Position numbers and translations under genes: made by a program. The notes under the pieces were generated by a model. That model worked only from the letters and a program-made list of their open reading frames with translations, did not search any database and was not told where the DNA came from. Positions 47,801-61,389 of a stretch of DNA of 64,000 bases are shown here, piece by piece. Position 1 is the first letter of the stretch; the number at the start of each line of letters is the position of its first letter. Source of the DNA: Azolla pinnata (lineage: Eukaryota > Streptophyta > Polypodiopsida > Salviniales > Salviniaceae); NCBI GenBank assembly GCA_037176905.1, contig JBBBWG010030753.1, positions 39,660 to 103,659 on the forward strand, in the 5' to 3' direction.

Positions 47801-50800
47801 TATTTCCTTCATTTTTGCTGCTTGGCGAGACTCCAACACCTCTTCCTTTGGCTGCATGCTTGTTAAGAGCCTTAACTCCTGAAAATGCAATATGCAAATG
47901 AAATAAGACTAGCTGTGAAAGTTTCAAGTTCAAAAGTGTGGCCATGATTATATCCTAAACGACTCACAGCAGCCATTCCAAGCAGAGATTTTTTTTTGAA
48001 GATGCATGGGGGATGTACACTATTTACTGCCATACATACACACGCATAATGCATATGAGTACATATATACTTATGTATCCCTGAAAGAATATGAAAAATC
48101 TAAACTGACTGTAATTAGCACAGATTTGATATCAAATTGCGTGCTTCAATTTTATATTATCCCATCAATAAATATAATCCTGAATTTATAAAAAGGGTCA
48201 ATTGTTACATGCCTGGTACAAATAAATCATCTTCAAGTCTGCTCTCTTAATATTGATCTCCAGTTGAAACCTCCTGTGCCTTAATTCTTGTAAAGCATTA
48301 TCGAAATGGTGGATCATTAGGTTCATTTTGTTCAGCAGTTTTGACTTTTCAAATTTGAGTTTAATCTGGATTGCATCATGTTCTTCTTGCTGGAATACAA
48401 ACTCAATTAGTTAAACTTTCAGAGAACATGCTTTGCACATCTAATACGCAAATATGACCTCACAGTTCACTACCTCCAAACTTGACAAGGGAAATGTTTT
48501 TATTGGGGTATTAATATTTGCTCTTGGCGGCCTGTCAATTTCTTTTTTTCTTGAATCATCAATGAATGGGCCAGTGCTTGTAGTTTTCACACTTTCTTCT
48601 TTTTTTGTTGTTGTAGAGAAACCACCAAAGTCAGTAGCCTTTTTATCCTGTAGGAGCAGGAAAATTCTCTTTTATTACCTAGCTAGTGAATAATAAATAG
48701 CATGGTTTTTGTTTATCCTTCAATCAGCTATAATGACAAAAGGACTGAAAATACCTCCCACAGTGAGGCCAATATATGCACTCTTTCATGCTGTCTTCTT
48801 TATTCTTCAATACTCAAATGTTTATTTTTCCAAAAAAATAGTTCCGTTCTATTTGTTAAACAAATTCACCAAAGCTGGTGAGTGAAAGCATTCGGGAAAA
48901 ACATTTATCAAAAGGTCTTGCCGTTATTGGTGGAGAGAGAGAGAGAGGTTGAGATATTCTATCCCCTGCTTTAATATATGTAAAGCTCATTAAGTCTGCT
49001 CAGCTGTATATGCTAAAGGTATCTGAGCGAGAGATCTAGACTTCCAAAGACATATTGAACATTTTACAAGATAGCTCTAAATTCAAATTTCAGATAATAC
49101 AAGACTTTTCCGACTGTAGGGCTCACAAGTCACAACTACAGACCATGAAAATAATATTTTCGGTTCATTGTCTCAAACAGAGAAAATATCTTAACATCTC
49201 TGAAGAACTACAATAGACTAAGAGGCAGGACAAACATAATAAGTGCTTCTGTTAATCAATTAATAGGAGAAACAAATGAAACATGTCTGACTTCCTAGAT
49301 ATAAATAATTCCTACTATTATAATGCCATGAATAAATAGTCATATGAAAATTTCTGATGGGTTCATGACGATAGGAAATGATACATTAGACCCAGAAGCT
49401 TTAAACCAATAAGCTATGCACAAGAAGAAAGAAAACGAATTATTATCAAGCATATTTGGCCATAACACTATCTGTAAGTGAAAAAAACTCGTGAAGGTAC
49501 TTACTTTTTGCGTTTCCTCCATCTTCTTAATATTTTTGCAATATTCTTCTATGTCCTGTATAAGGCACATCAAATAAAAGAAAATATTAAATTGTCCGAA
49601 ATATGGTCATTCCAAATCTCAATGTTGATAAGGTCAAAGATCTCAAACAAACCTTATCGGTTACAAGTTCACGCTCTTCTGGTGACTCATCCTTGAATGA
49701 AGGTGGATAATATAAAATTTCTTCTTTAATTCTGTTTCATGATATAATAATCATTAATATGCTGATAATGGAACAAGCAAAAGTTGTAATACATTCATCT
49801 GTTTCATTATACTCCAATATTCTCTAATTTTATATGAAAATAAAGTCAAACAATTTTCTTGGCCTAAACATACCTCAGAGTTCCCCACTTCTTCCAAAAG
49901 GGAAATCAATTGAAAGGATCACAGTGGTCCTTTACCTCAGGTAAACATGGACTCTAGACCTTGTGTGGTAAAGTATCCAGTTTCAATATGATCACATGCA
50001 TTTGGTTCACTGACTTTGAGTGTCAGATATATATGGACAGGTAAGAAGAAATTCTAGATTTTGGGAAACATAACAGTATGTACAAACTTTTCTATGAAAA
50101 TCATATTGACCTATACTCCTCAACCAAACTGATATCTTTTCTTACTCCTGGGAAGGTAGATATATTACTCCAGTGAAGTAATCTGAGTTAACCAAAGAAC
50201 GGGCATAGACAGGCCTAGTCAGAGAGACTTTTGGCCAGTGCCACATCAGAATCTGGAAGAAAACTATGAAAATATCCCCAAGGTCACTATCAAGGACGGG
50301 TACTGATTTTAGCTTCAAACCTAAGAGTTCAATCTTTTTATTAAGCCCCGACGCTATGTATACCTTCATCAGCTTTTCCTCTCTGTTTTTTAATTTTAAA
50401 GCATCTTAGCATCTTAGAATATTACTATCAAGTATAAGAGCCTCTTTATAAGAAGATAGAGACTTACTTTAAAATTGTATTGATCTGTTGTACTCTGTTA
50501 TTTGTTTCACATATTTGCCTACAAATTTTTCTCTTTATCTCCCTCAACATCAGAAAATCTCTGTTGAATTTCATTTTTTCATTGAAAATCTCATCTTTTA
50601 GAAGAAGCATTTCTTTCTTTTTCTTCTTTGCGTTGGTTTGCTGGTCCTTGGGTGGCACATGACTAAGATCTGATTTAAGCTTGAAATCCCCCATGTTGCT
50701 TTCTGCATAGCGTATTGCTCCAATATCATCTTCATTGTCAAAATTCTGCACAGATCAATTCATTGTTCCTATAAATTGACAGAACTCAAACATAAAGAGT

Positions 50801-53800
50801 CAGAATTCCGGTGTACTTGTACTCTGAGAAAACATGATACCATAGAATTTTTTAGCTTCACATATTCATCATAATCTGCGATCATTTTTTTTAACTGAAC
50901 CCGTCTCATGTCTTGCAATGCTGTTGAGTCATGAGCTTGACTGTGTTTCTCCTCAACCTCCTTATCATCGACTGTTGCTGAGTGCTGAGGCAAACAAGAA
51001 CAGGGTCTATTATATTTATTTCCCATTATAATTTCCGAAAAAGGTGTAAGAACTTGAGAAATCATACTAATCAGCATACCTAGGTTTGGCTAACCAGACA
51101 GTGATGTCTGATAAAATTTACAAACTTAGTTTCATTGTGTAATCATTCTAGTAAACGTGACAAATCCACCAGTACTGAAAGACTTATTTCTAATTGCAGC
51201 AAATCTAAGTTTGCAGGCTTTAATTTCAAATGGAAAACATATTTATGAACAGGCACAATCTGAAAGTTGGTATATCCTGTTGAGTTTTCTGCATTGAAAA
51301 CAGCAAGATAAATCACAACTACATGCGTTGGATAAAGATAAGACAGATCCTAATCTATGACAACCTCATCTCCGGATGGTTCTGGATTGTCCTTAATAAG
51401 TGTCAAGACAGAGACCCTTGGAGCGCGTGGTCGTTCTTTATGTGTATTTGCCTCAGATATTGCCATCTTTTCAGAGGTAAGAGCAAAAAGTCAAATAACT
51501 CTCGCAAAAGATATACTAGAACTCCAAAAGAATATCCATATCCAAGCATTTATCACCTGTAAATTTTCACCAATTTTCATAGTTCTGAAGGAGGCAACAC
51601 TTGTGCCAGTATGAAAAGAGTGGAGAACTATACGCTCAACCTACATGTGAAAACAACAGTAAGTGAAGAAAAAAGAATGATTAATACAAAAAAACTTCCA
51701 TAGTGAAACCACACATTTATCTATGATATATTTAGCAAAAAACAAACAAAACAAGGATAATTAATCAATAAGCTAATAGGGTGTACGATAACTACATTCA
51801 AAGATTCATAGATGGCCCCTTTAAGGGCTATTATTACAGTTTCTTTCATAATTGAATCATCATCCAACCTTTTTATATAGCTATAGATCTCTCTGTAGGT
51901 CTCTATAGTGTGAAACAACCACTCAAAGTCCATTTGACATTAGCAAAGGATCTGGTGAGCCATTTTGTGCTGTCAACTTCAAGGGATACAGAGAGGTCTT
52001 GTAGAATGACAATAACATGGCTACATAACAACATAATATACCCAGACAGCTTTCTTTACAACAACTGAAAGAGGTTACAATAGATCAGGCAAGCCTCAAT
52101 TGCGACCTTGTCATTTGATAATTGAAGGCCTTGATCACCCAATTTCTAAAGTGCTTTCTTTCTATAGAAGGCCTCTCTATTAGTTCTCCAAGATAAAAAG
52201 GAAAAATTTATAAAATATAGTCTCCTATTCAGTCACATTTGTCATTTTAACCACTTTCCTTCATCCTTTATCTTGGATCAGCCTATGCCCTTTTCTGAAG
52301 GTAGACAATTCATTCCATGTACAAGTTGTAACATTATTTGCTTTGTAGCTGTCCACAATGTGACAACTTTCATGCAGTCTCCTAGACCATTTAAGCCAAT
52401 TACGGGACATCAATAGTCCCTATAGATTGAGAAGTTTTAATATGTAAATAACAAAAAACAATTTCATCTTTAGTTCATTTTATTTAGATAATTACATTTG
52501 GTTTGGTTTTGTGTTTTCAACAGCAATATAAGCCATAATCTCCCATTAGGTGTTTTTCTGTCCATTTTGATCTTTCAAAAGATCTGAGAGCAATTGCTTA
52601 TCCATCATTTTCCCTTCCAAGACGGCACAAGTTCTCCAGAAGGGAAATAAACTATTTCAAAGAAAGATTCCAGAAATAGGAGACCAGTGTATTTTATTTA
52701 AACGGAATCTGCAGAAACATTTACACTTTACCTCCAATGGATCCAAAAACTTTTTCCTCAACTTAGCAAGTGCTATGGATTTTTTTTCACTCTCCCATTG
52801 TAATTCTTGTTTCACTTCAGTGATTTTGGCCTGAATCTCATCCTCAATCATGCTTAAAGATAAGAAAAATATACCATCAATTATTACATTATCCTAGCCA
52901 CAAACATAATAGTAGAACACAGACATCTTTTCTTGTTTATCCATACAGATACAGGACATGTTCTAATGCTGCTAGTGGTTAACATATTCATATTTGAATG
53001 AAAAACATTTAATTTAAGAAACAAGTAGTAAGCCTCATAGGTCTATCAATTAAATAGATACCTCCTTAGGCTTGGATCAATTTCAAAGTCTTCTAAGGGC
53101 AGTCTTTCATTTGGCTCATGTTCCCTATTTTCCTTCATAAGTTCAGCTAGATCTTTCGGGATCATGTCTACTCTCCTTTTTAGCTTTTCTTTTTTTTGCA
53201 AAGCCAGCTTTAGCTTGTTTTCTTGCTCAGTCTTCTGTTTATCTTCCTCAATGCTGTAAACGCCCAGATCTATATCTTCTGCTTCAAGCTCTTTTGCGCT
53301 TGTGTCTGTATTGCAGAAGAGATGGAATCATATACCATAAAAAACTCAATCCTGGGAAAGGATATCTCAAGGGTACAGACTACTTTTTCTCAAAATTCGC
53401 ATCACACTTTTTCCCAAATTCCTGAAGATCTGACATGACTACCAGACAGCCATTGCTACATAATGCAATCTTCAAAGGAAGATTTACATCAAGTAAGAAT
53501 GTTATGTAGAAGCGAATAAAAGTGCATCTGGATCACAGAGCGCCATATATGGCTTTAGGATGGAGACAGTATAGCAGCAAAGATGAAATTGCATACAAAA
53601 TATAAGATAATGCAAACAAGGAAAATAACGAGTTGATAACTACCTGATTCCAGAACATCAGAAGTTGGTATGCTGAATGGGAGCTTCTCAATTTTAAACT
53701 CATGGATATAGAAACTTCCGTCATGCGCAGTGCTTGCCTATCAGCAATGCTCCAAAAATGCATAGACCTTCAGAACAGATCCTCAACTACTTTACTGAGT

Positions 53801-56800
53801 AGCTCAGTAAAAACAACTCACCAAGTACTGGTGATCAAAACTAATCATCGCTCCGGTTACAGCACCATCATGTACTCGACCCTGTAAGAAGCCCCGAATG
53901 GCATCCACAGTTCATAAATTTTCCATCAAAATTGGACAGAATGACCTTAAATATGAACTTCACTCTCTTGAACCTGAATATTTTGGTTGAAGCAAGCATC
54001 CCATTTTTAATTTATTAGTTAAGGATCAAAGTCAACCTCCCAAAAAAAATGATGCTGCAAGATTGACAATTGTCCAGGCGTAGGAGCGGTTTGAATTCGA
54101 ATAATGCCATCATCATGCCCTGAAATTATGTATTGACGAGACTCTGAATACCTGCAAAATATCAATACACAGCGATCTCATAATCATGATCTTTTTCCAT
54201 TTCCTACATATTTCTTAAAGTGCAGCTAACAGTGTAAATTATTGTTGCATAGCGTACATCTGTGCCTTAAAAATCAATACATATATATGCCATGCAGACA
54301 AGTTCACCAATCAGCATCTACAAAGTTTTATTATCTGTTGGGACCATGCAAAATCATTTGATGAAACAATGATACTGCAATTACAAGATTCCACCTTCCA
54401 CTACTTCGCAGACTCAACTTCCCTTGTGTGTGCAGGTGTCTTTGCGATATAGGCAGTAATACACAGTATAATTGTGTGTTTGATATACACAACGCATGTA
54501 TATACACATAGGTACAAATGATTGCATGCAGTCACAGATATAGACATATGTGTGTCTACATGACACATATATTAGATGTACATCTAGCTCCCATAAGTTT
54601 ATACATACTAATACTCAATTTGTGTATTTTATCACTCACCTTAGACATCTTATAGGCATAGAATGCCACCTTGCAGCACCCATTACCTCCTTCATATCAA
54701 TGTGGCATTCAAATATATATCCTGCTGCAATCCCCTGCATCATCAGCAGCTTAAGATTTGTGTTATTATATGTTGAACCCATTTTGATATCCAGCTAATA
54801 ATCATGCATGCATGTTACCTCTAACGCTACATAGAATGTGTTCAGGGCACTATTTGTGTAAAGCAATGCACGGACTGCAAAAACAGCAGAATTATCTCCA
54901 GCATTCTGGCTAGCTGACGGCAGAGCTTCTGCAGAATCAATTTGTTTCGTAGAATCGACAGAAACTTTATTGGCAGTAAGCTCCTCGGCTGATTCTAATA
55001 ACCTTTCTTTTTTATCTTCTTGACTAACATCGTTTGACTGGAGTTCTTTTTTCAGCTCCTCGCTATTTTTGTTGAACTCTTCTGTTTGTCCGATTTCATT
55101 GTCGTCAAATGTCAGTTTATTGGTTTCCTCCTGGGCAGAAGGATTTTGCTCTTCTGGTTCTCGGTCAACTTTCAAAGGGTTGTTTTCCTAAGACCAAACA
55201 TTCTCATCATTAAAACCACGTGGAAAACATGTGCCTTAATTTTTAAAGTGGAAAACGGTTGTCTCTACATGAGGTTTAGCACTGCTTGGTACACTGACGG
55301 GAATCGCTGGCAAAACAAATGTGTATGACTTTGAGGGAAGGTTTAGTTCGTATGTAACTTTTGTGTCAGTATTGTATCCTACACAACAAAAATCGTCATT
55401 TTCTAGGATGTCTACATATTCATAAAGCATAAAAAATGTAAACTGCATAATGTAAAATGGAAAACACAATTGGCTATCCAAAACTGCTATTGGTTTTCCC
55501 AGTTTAAGAGTACCAGGACGCGGTACTTCAAGAATGTCTCCAGTACTGCAACCAATAAGCAAGTTTGCACCAGTTGGTGACCAATCAATACATGTCACTG
55601 GTCCAGGTGCTTTGATAAATCTGTAGGACAACATAAGTTATTCCATGCTTTTTAGCCATTATTGGCTCATGGGAGATGTAAAAAGTGTACCAAAAAAATT
55701 AATTGACATGTGGGTTTTGCAGTTACAACAAATTTTTTTCCCTCGACATTGTTAAGCCAGGAAACACAATGCTTACCCCAGCGGCTTGTACTTCTTTGAC
55801 GAGTGGAAGAAAAAGACCGTGGAATCCAACGAAGATGTGGCTAAGAGTTCTCCATCTGATGTATACCTTAAGGCCGTTACATCCATCTTCAAAAAAACAT
55901 TCGACAAATATAAGTAGAAATGACACCTTACAAATATAAGTTAATAAAACAAATTACCAGTACAAACAGGCCTTTTAAAAGGGAACAAAACAAATGCCCA
56001 TAACAGTGCCATGTATGCTTTTACACAGTAATACATGGATGTACAGAGTAGAGTAACAAGATCGGCTCCCATCATAAGTACAATATCAACATTGATTTCA
56101 TTTAATTTTGAATATAATACGGAACATATATTTAGAAGTCCATACTTGTAGTTGTAACTAAATTTCCTACAATTTCACGGCCCTTCACTTTGATATTTGG
56201 TCTGAAAGTTTCCGTGTATTTTAATCAAGCTTCTTCATACAGGTATTTTAGCTTCACACAGGGCGTACACAATTGGCTTCCACCATACATAGAGAATCGA
56301 TGTACTTTTCTTTTAATTTTGAATATGGTACTGAGCCTCCATTTGGAAGTCCATACTTGTAACCATCTTAATATTTCATGGCTCTTCACTCAGAGTCATT
56401 TAATGTCTGGTCTTAAAGTTTTCGTGTATTTTGAACAAGCTTTTCATAATGATAGTGATTTTACACAGAACAAATGATCACAACATCTATGATAATAGAA
56501 CAATTTCAGAAATGAGCCTCATACCACATGTGGCTTTTTCGCATTTCTTAGCACCCATTGAGAGTGCTCTCTTGAGAGGATCCTTATTACTCCATCGGAA
56601 AATCCGGCCATAACAGTCTTACATAGAGGATCAACAGTGCTCGATGGCCAAAGTAAAGAGGTTGCTCCACTTGAGAACCACCTTGCATATACTTGCTTCT
56701 TCTCATTAAAATGAAACAACCTTATCTGAAAGAAGCAATTAATGAATTCATCAAAGAACCAAATTCTTCCATTGCAGAAAAATCAAGCATAAATTTCCTT

Positions 56801-59800
56801 CTTACAGGTCAACACAGATGATATATGTATCCTAAAAAATGTCTAGAATCACGTAGTATTGCAAAATGAATAATGCCCTCCATCAGGTAACAGCTAAATA
56901 CATGAATGATCTGGAATATTTATGTGGAAAAAGAAATTCTGGGAAAAGTACCGAGCAATCAGAGCCTGATGTAACCAGCAAATGACAATTTGGGGAGACT
57001 GATAATCCCGTAATGATGCCTGAATGAAATTCAAGCACTTTTTCTACTTCAAATGATGGCACATGAACTTTGCACAGAGCACCATTTTCATCCTGTCATT
57101 ATGGAATTAAATAAATTTGGGAGAAATTTGATTAAAAACTTTGCTAGCTGAATTCATAAATCAACAGTTTAAAATAATTCAGTACTTTCTCTCAAGGAAG
57201 AACTAATGAAAGCATTTGGTCTTCATATTAGTGTAAATAAATCTAAGGTGACTTTTCGCATTCTTATTCAGTAGCTTAAGAATAACCTTACCTGAATGAG
57301 CCAGTGATCCTCAGCAACTATGATACCCTTAATTGAACACCTTTCATCCACCTGTAGCTCACGCAAAGGGTTCACCTCACAAACAGTCTTCTCATCTCCA
57401 TCATCAGCTGCATCCAACCACTTTATACACCCTCTTGTTATGAGTAATCATAACTATTCAAAGATTATTTGATTAAATTGATGTTCATTAGACAAAAATG
57501 CAGATAAAGTAAGAGTCTTCCAGAATCACAAGAGGGAAATAATGTGGATAGGACCAATATGTTCATTTATTGTTATGATAATCTTCTCAGTCTCTAGTAA
57601 CAAGCTCCACATGAACCATAGACAGAAACATGGAATAGTAGACCACCTATCAGATATGGTGTATCCACACTGCTCAGCTCAGCACACATTTAGTAAGATA
57701 TTCAAGATCACCTTATAATGATCTTGAGCGAAAAAGCATGATTTCGTGAGCCTATCTAATCAGCCAGCATTCTGACAAGATTAAACTAACGATAAAATAA
57801 CAGTGACCTCAATATCCGTTCAACTTATGGAAGTAATAGAATTGCAAATCTCAATGTTCTGTTTTCTCAGCATACTCTAGTATGAACCAAAAACTCTTGC
57901 GGAAGATTTTGATAGATTAGTAACGTATGATGAAAAGTGAATCGATCCCATTACATCAAACGTCAAAATTACATATAAATTTTGCTCTTTGCATTAGATT
58001 TAAGTATAGAGGAAATGAGGATAAATGTTATGCACAGAGATATGGACAAATTTTGGATTCCTAGCTATAACATGCCAATTACACGGATTTGGTTGATTTG
58101 AAAATCAATCCCTCTATTAATACAACTCACTCAATTTAGGATTTCAAATAAATGTTTTGACTAAAACACTGAGTAAAACCCAAATTGATGAATTGAAGCA
58201 CAACGAATCTACCTCAAGACTCCAAAACCTGACACAACCATCTGCTCCAGCAGTGAGCATCTCATTTGCATTTTCATCCAACTGAAGAAACTCAATCATG
58301 CCATTGTGGCAAGGTTGGGCTCCGGGTCTTTTAAGCTGGCACTTTATCAATCCATCATCCCAAACTAGAACCGTTCCCGTCTCTGACCCTGAAAGGACCT
58401 ACACAATTGATTCTTAGGTGAATATCAATATTCCATAGCTACAAGATCTTTCTCATGCTATAGCACAAAAATTGAAATTTAAGAATGAAAGCAATGTTTT
58501 CTCACCTTTCCATTAGGGAGCTCAACATACGCACAGATATCGCTGAGAGGAACTTGTCCAAACTTCCCAATTAGTCCCTGACAATGGGTTCATAAAAACA
58601 TAGTAAGTATATTTCCTTTTCCAGTAGAAAGCAACTGTTACACAACAGTTTCTTTATATCTGAACGGATTTAGAATACCAAGAAACTGTTGCATGTGTAG
58701 CATGAGAGAGGGACATGTTCAAGATTTTACATGACAGAGAAGATATGCCTCTCATCACTCAACAGGAGAGAGAATTATAGACATCTTGGGACAGCTAAAG
58801 ATCTTTGGATGGTTTGAGACTACAAACATTCCAAATGGTGAAAAACTCACAGCTGCATGAGTAGCAGGGCAACTGGCTACAAGGAAAAAGTTAGCACCAG
58901 CATCAAGTTGTGACGGGATTTGATGACCTAGATGTTGGGTTTTCCAAGGAGAAAGTAAAGTTTTACTTTGAGATGTAATGAATAAATTGCAATACCAAAT
59001 CACCTCAAGCTTCGGGCCAGTGAATGTATTAGCCATTTTCCAAAATCTTATATGACCAATGCCTGCTGTTAGAAGTTGACCAGGAAAATACCTCGAAAAA
59101 GATACCTACATCAAAAAGGATTCCAAGAATAAATAAAAAAAGCAGAATAAACTTATTACAAACCAAATAGCTCCTTGATGGTATTGTTACTAAATCACTG
59201 GTTCAGCACCACCTCTAAGGTGCTTTGGAATGCCAGTGTTTTTGTGGCTTTGCATTTGGGGTATTCTACACTTTTTCATTTGGTTCACATGAAATGAGTT
59301 AGAATATATATATAAAAGTCTTGCCTTTCCTATCAACAGAATAGGTGTTAAATCTGTTGCCAAAAATATAATGTCACAAACATACTTGGAAAATTTCCTG
59401 TGAGAATGCCTTTGATTGTAACACAATAGTTTCATTTTCCCAGTCCCACACTGTCAACCAGTAATCTGGGTGACCACCAACCTGCAGATTGAGCACATAG
59501 CAATAAGACATTTTCCGGTAGTAAGAAACATACTTGAAAGAAGAATAGTGTTTAGATCCTGTTTTACCGTAGCTAGCTGAGAACCATCATTACTGAAAGC
59601 TGCTGCCGTGTACAGTCTCTCAGTTCCTTGTTTAAGTACCTATTCAGGCATAAACTACTTCCTCACAATCTATCCTTCACTATTTCATGTAATTTTCTCA
59701 CAAACTTTGTTTTCAGATGTGCATTTAGCTTTTATTATAAAATGAGAAACATGTAGAAAATCACTATCAGTTTGTTATGTAATGTGCTGAACACCAAGAT

Positions 59801-61284
59801 GTAGCATACCAAGTATAACCTCTACCAAACGGAAAAAAGGCCTAACAGAAAATCCAGTAAACCTTGCATCTCGTCAAATCAGGGTAGTTGTAGATGTAGA
59901 CATTTGGATGATCTCCTTTTTCACAGACAGAAAATAACTTCTTTGATGGATGGATGGCTACACATCCAACTCCATTACCTCCAACAGTCTGTGAACATAA
60001 CCAACATTATAAAGTTATCCCAAATCACAGCTTTACTCATTTTCTTTTTGCAAACCTTAATATTATTCTGTTACTGAAATATATCAACAGACAACGGGTG
60101 ACTTTTATTTACAACTATGAGAAGTAACTTTACCGGAAGATTAATTTGTGACATTGTACTGAGATTCAAAAACTGGACAGAGTTCCCACATGTATGGATC
60201 AATGTGTCAGCTTCAATATATACTAAATTATTTCTTCGACCACCCTGCTCATAAAAGTGTAACTTTCAGCGGATGATTCAAACAACAAAACTATGAAGAA
60301 TTAAACAGATTACCTATAGTACATTGCAGCCGCTTTGCTGATTTTAAAGACATTAAAGAATATAGTGATCCAAACTGATATCCTCAAATTGGGTTAATTA
60401 ATGAGCATAAATCAGCCTAATCGCATCTCTAGGGTCAAAGATTCTCCACAATAAAGACATTCTTTTTGCACACACTGGACAACAGAATCATTACCATCTC
60501 TTCTATGGATACACAAATACATCTATTGCATGCACTGTACAACGCCATAAAACCGTCCCTGACATCTTCACAAAAGCTAGAGATTGAATTCGAACTGATA
60601 TCATCAAATTGGGTAATGAATGAGCATGGATCAGCCCCATCACATCTCTAAGTACAGGGATTACGCACTATAAGGAATACTTTTTGCACGCATTGGATGA
60701 TGGATTCATTATTTCGATCTTAAAATCAGCTAGAGATTGAAATAGGTGGATATGTTAGTCTCCCTATAAATGAAAAAATTTCCCAGTTGTGCCACCGAGA
60801 AGTGGAATTAGAACAATGCTATGTTAATCCTTTATTGTTGTCTAAGAAATAAGAGGGGGATATCAGTAATTTCTCCGAGTAAGGCTTTGGCCCACTTAGC
60901 CAAGTGATTGAGTACAAAAAATAACAGTGCTCGGGATTGTTCTTGCTAATGCACAATCCCAAGCAACCACACGATCTTGTCAACATAGCCCCATTTGGAG
61001 ATCGCTTTTGAGGACAAAAGTTTCAACTTAGTTAAAGTTCACAATTTCCATGCTTAGCTGATTACATCCATTTTAGGCTGGCATTTGCACATGCCATCTC
61101 ATCGTAAAGTCATTTTGAAACTCTTAAAGTCAGTCAAGCAGCCGAATTTGGACACGTATAAAGACTTGCATTTGTGCATTTTGAGCTTGTACGAAGGGTT
61201 CAAACATACCTCGAAGCCAAGGCATCTCTTGAACGTCGCCGTATCAGGGGGAAGTGGTTGCGGCTCAGTCATTGGTAGCCCCAT
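44823..61284 (-). CDS. CFAP44: CFAP44 (WDR52/FAP44), axonemal WD40 and coiled-coil protein
   Basis: Thirty-nine exons, all in phase, give about 1699 residues. In gene order exons start at 61284, 60244, 59988, 59639, 59481, 59105, 58577, 58398, 57420, 57092, 56725, 55886, 55620, 55378, 55187, 54734, 54151, 53881, 53737, 53305, 52852, 51640, 51466, 50984, 50745, 49731, 49555, 48647, 48389, 47878, 47647, 47439, 47175, 46942, 46707, 45786, 45468, 45069 and 44918. In Chlamydomonas and animals this protein tethers the inner-arm dynein f/I1 motor to the doublet microtubule, with CFAP43. Residues 1-790 are WD40 repeats ([44 protein letters not shown]), with an acidic insert at about 547-669. The rest is coiled coil with the family motif [20 protein letters not shown]. 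One intron (47879-48212) appears to be GC-AG. An ATG at 61359 would add 25 residues. Long stretches of 50-61 kb are introns. Confidence 0.92.
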
Positions 61285-61389
61285 CCTCACACAAAAGAAA
61301 ATGCCGGATGCTTCAAACAAGCACGTCCTCGCGTATCTTGATCTTGTATGCACGTACAAATGTTAAGTGTGTGTAGCAATTGCGGTGTA

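Noticed and set aside
58755-59036. Continuation of the CFAP44 frame past the exon ending at 59004
   Set aside because: CFAP44 similarity jumps from 59004 to 58577 with matching phase, so this is intron sequence that happens to be open.
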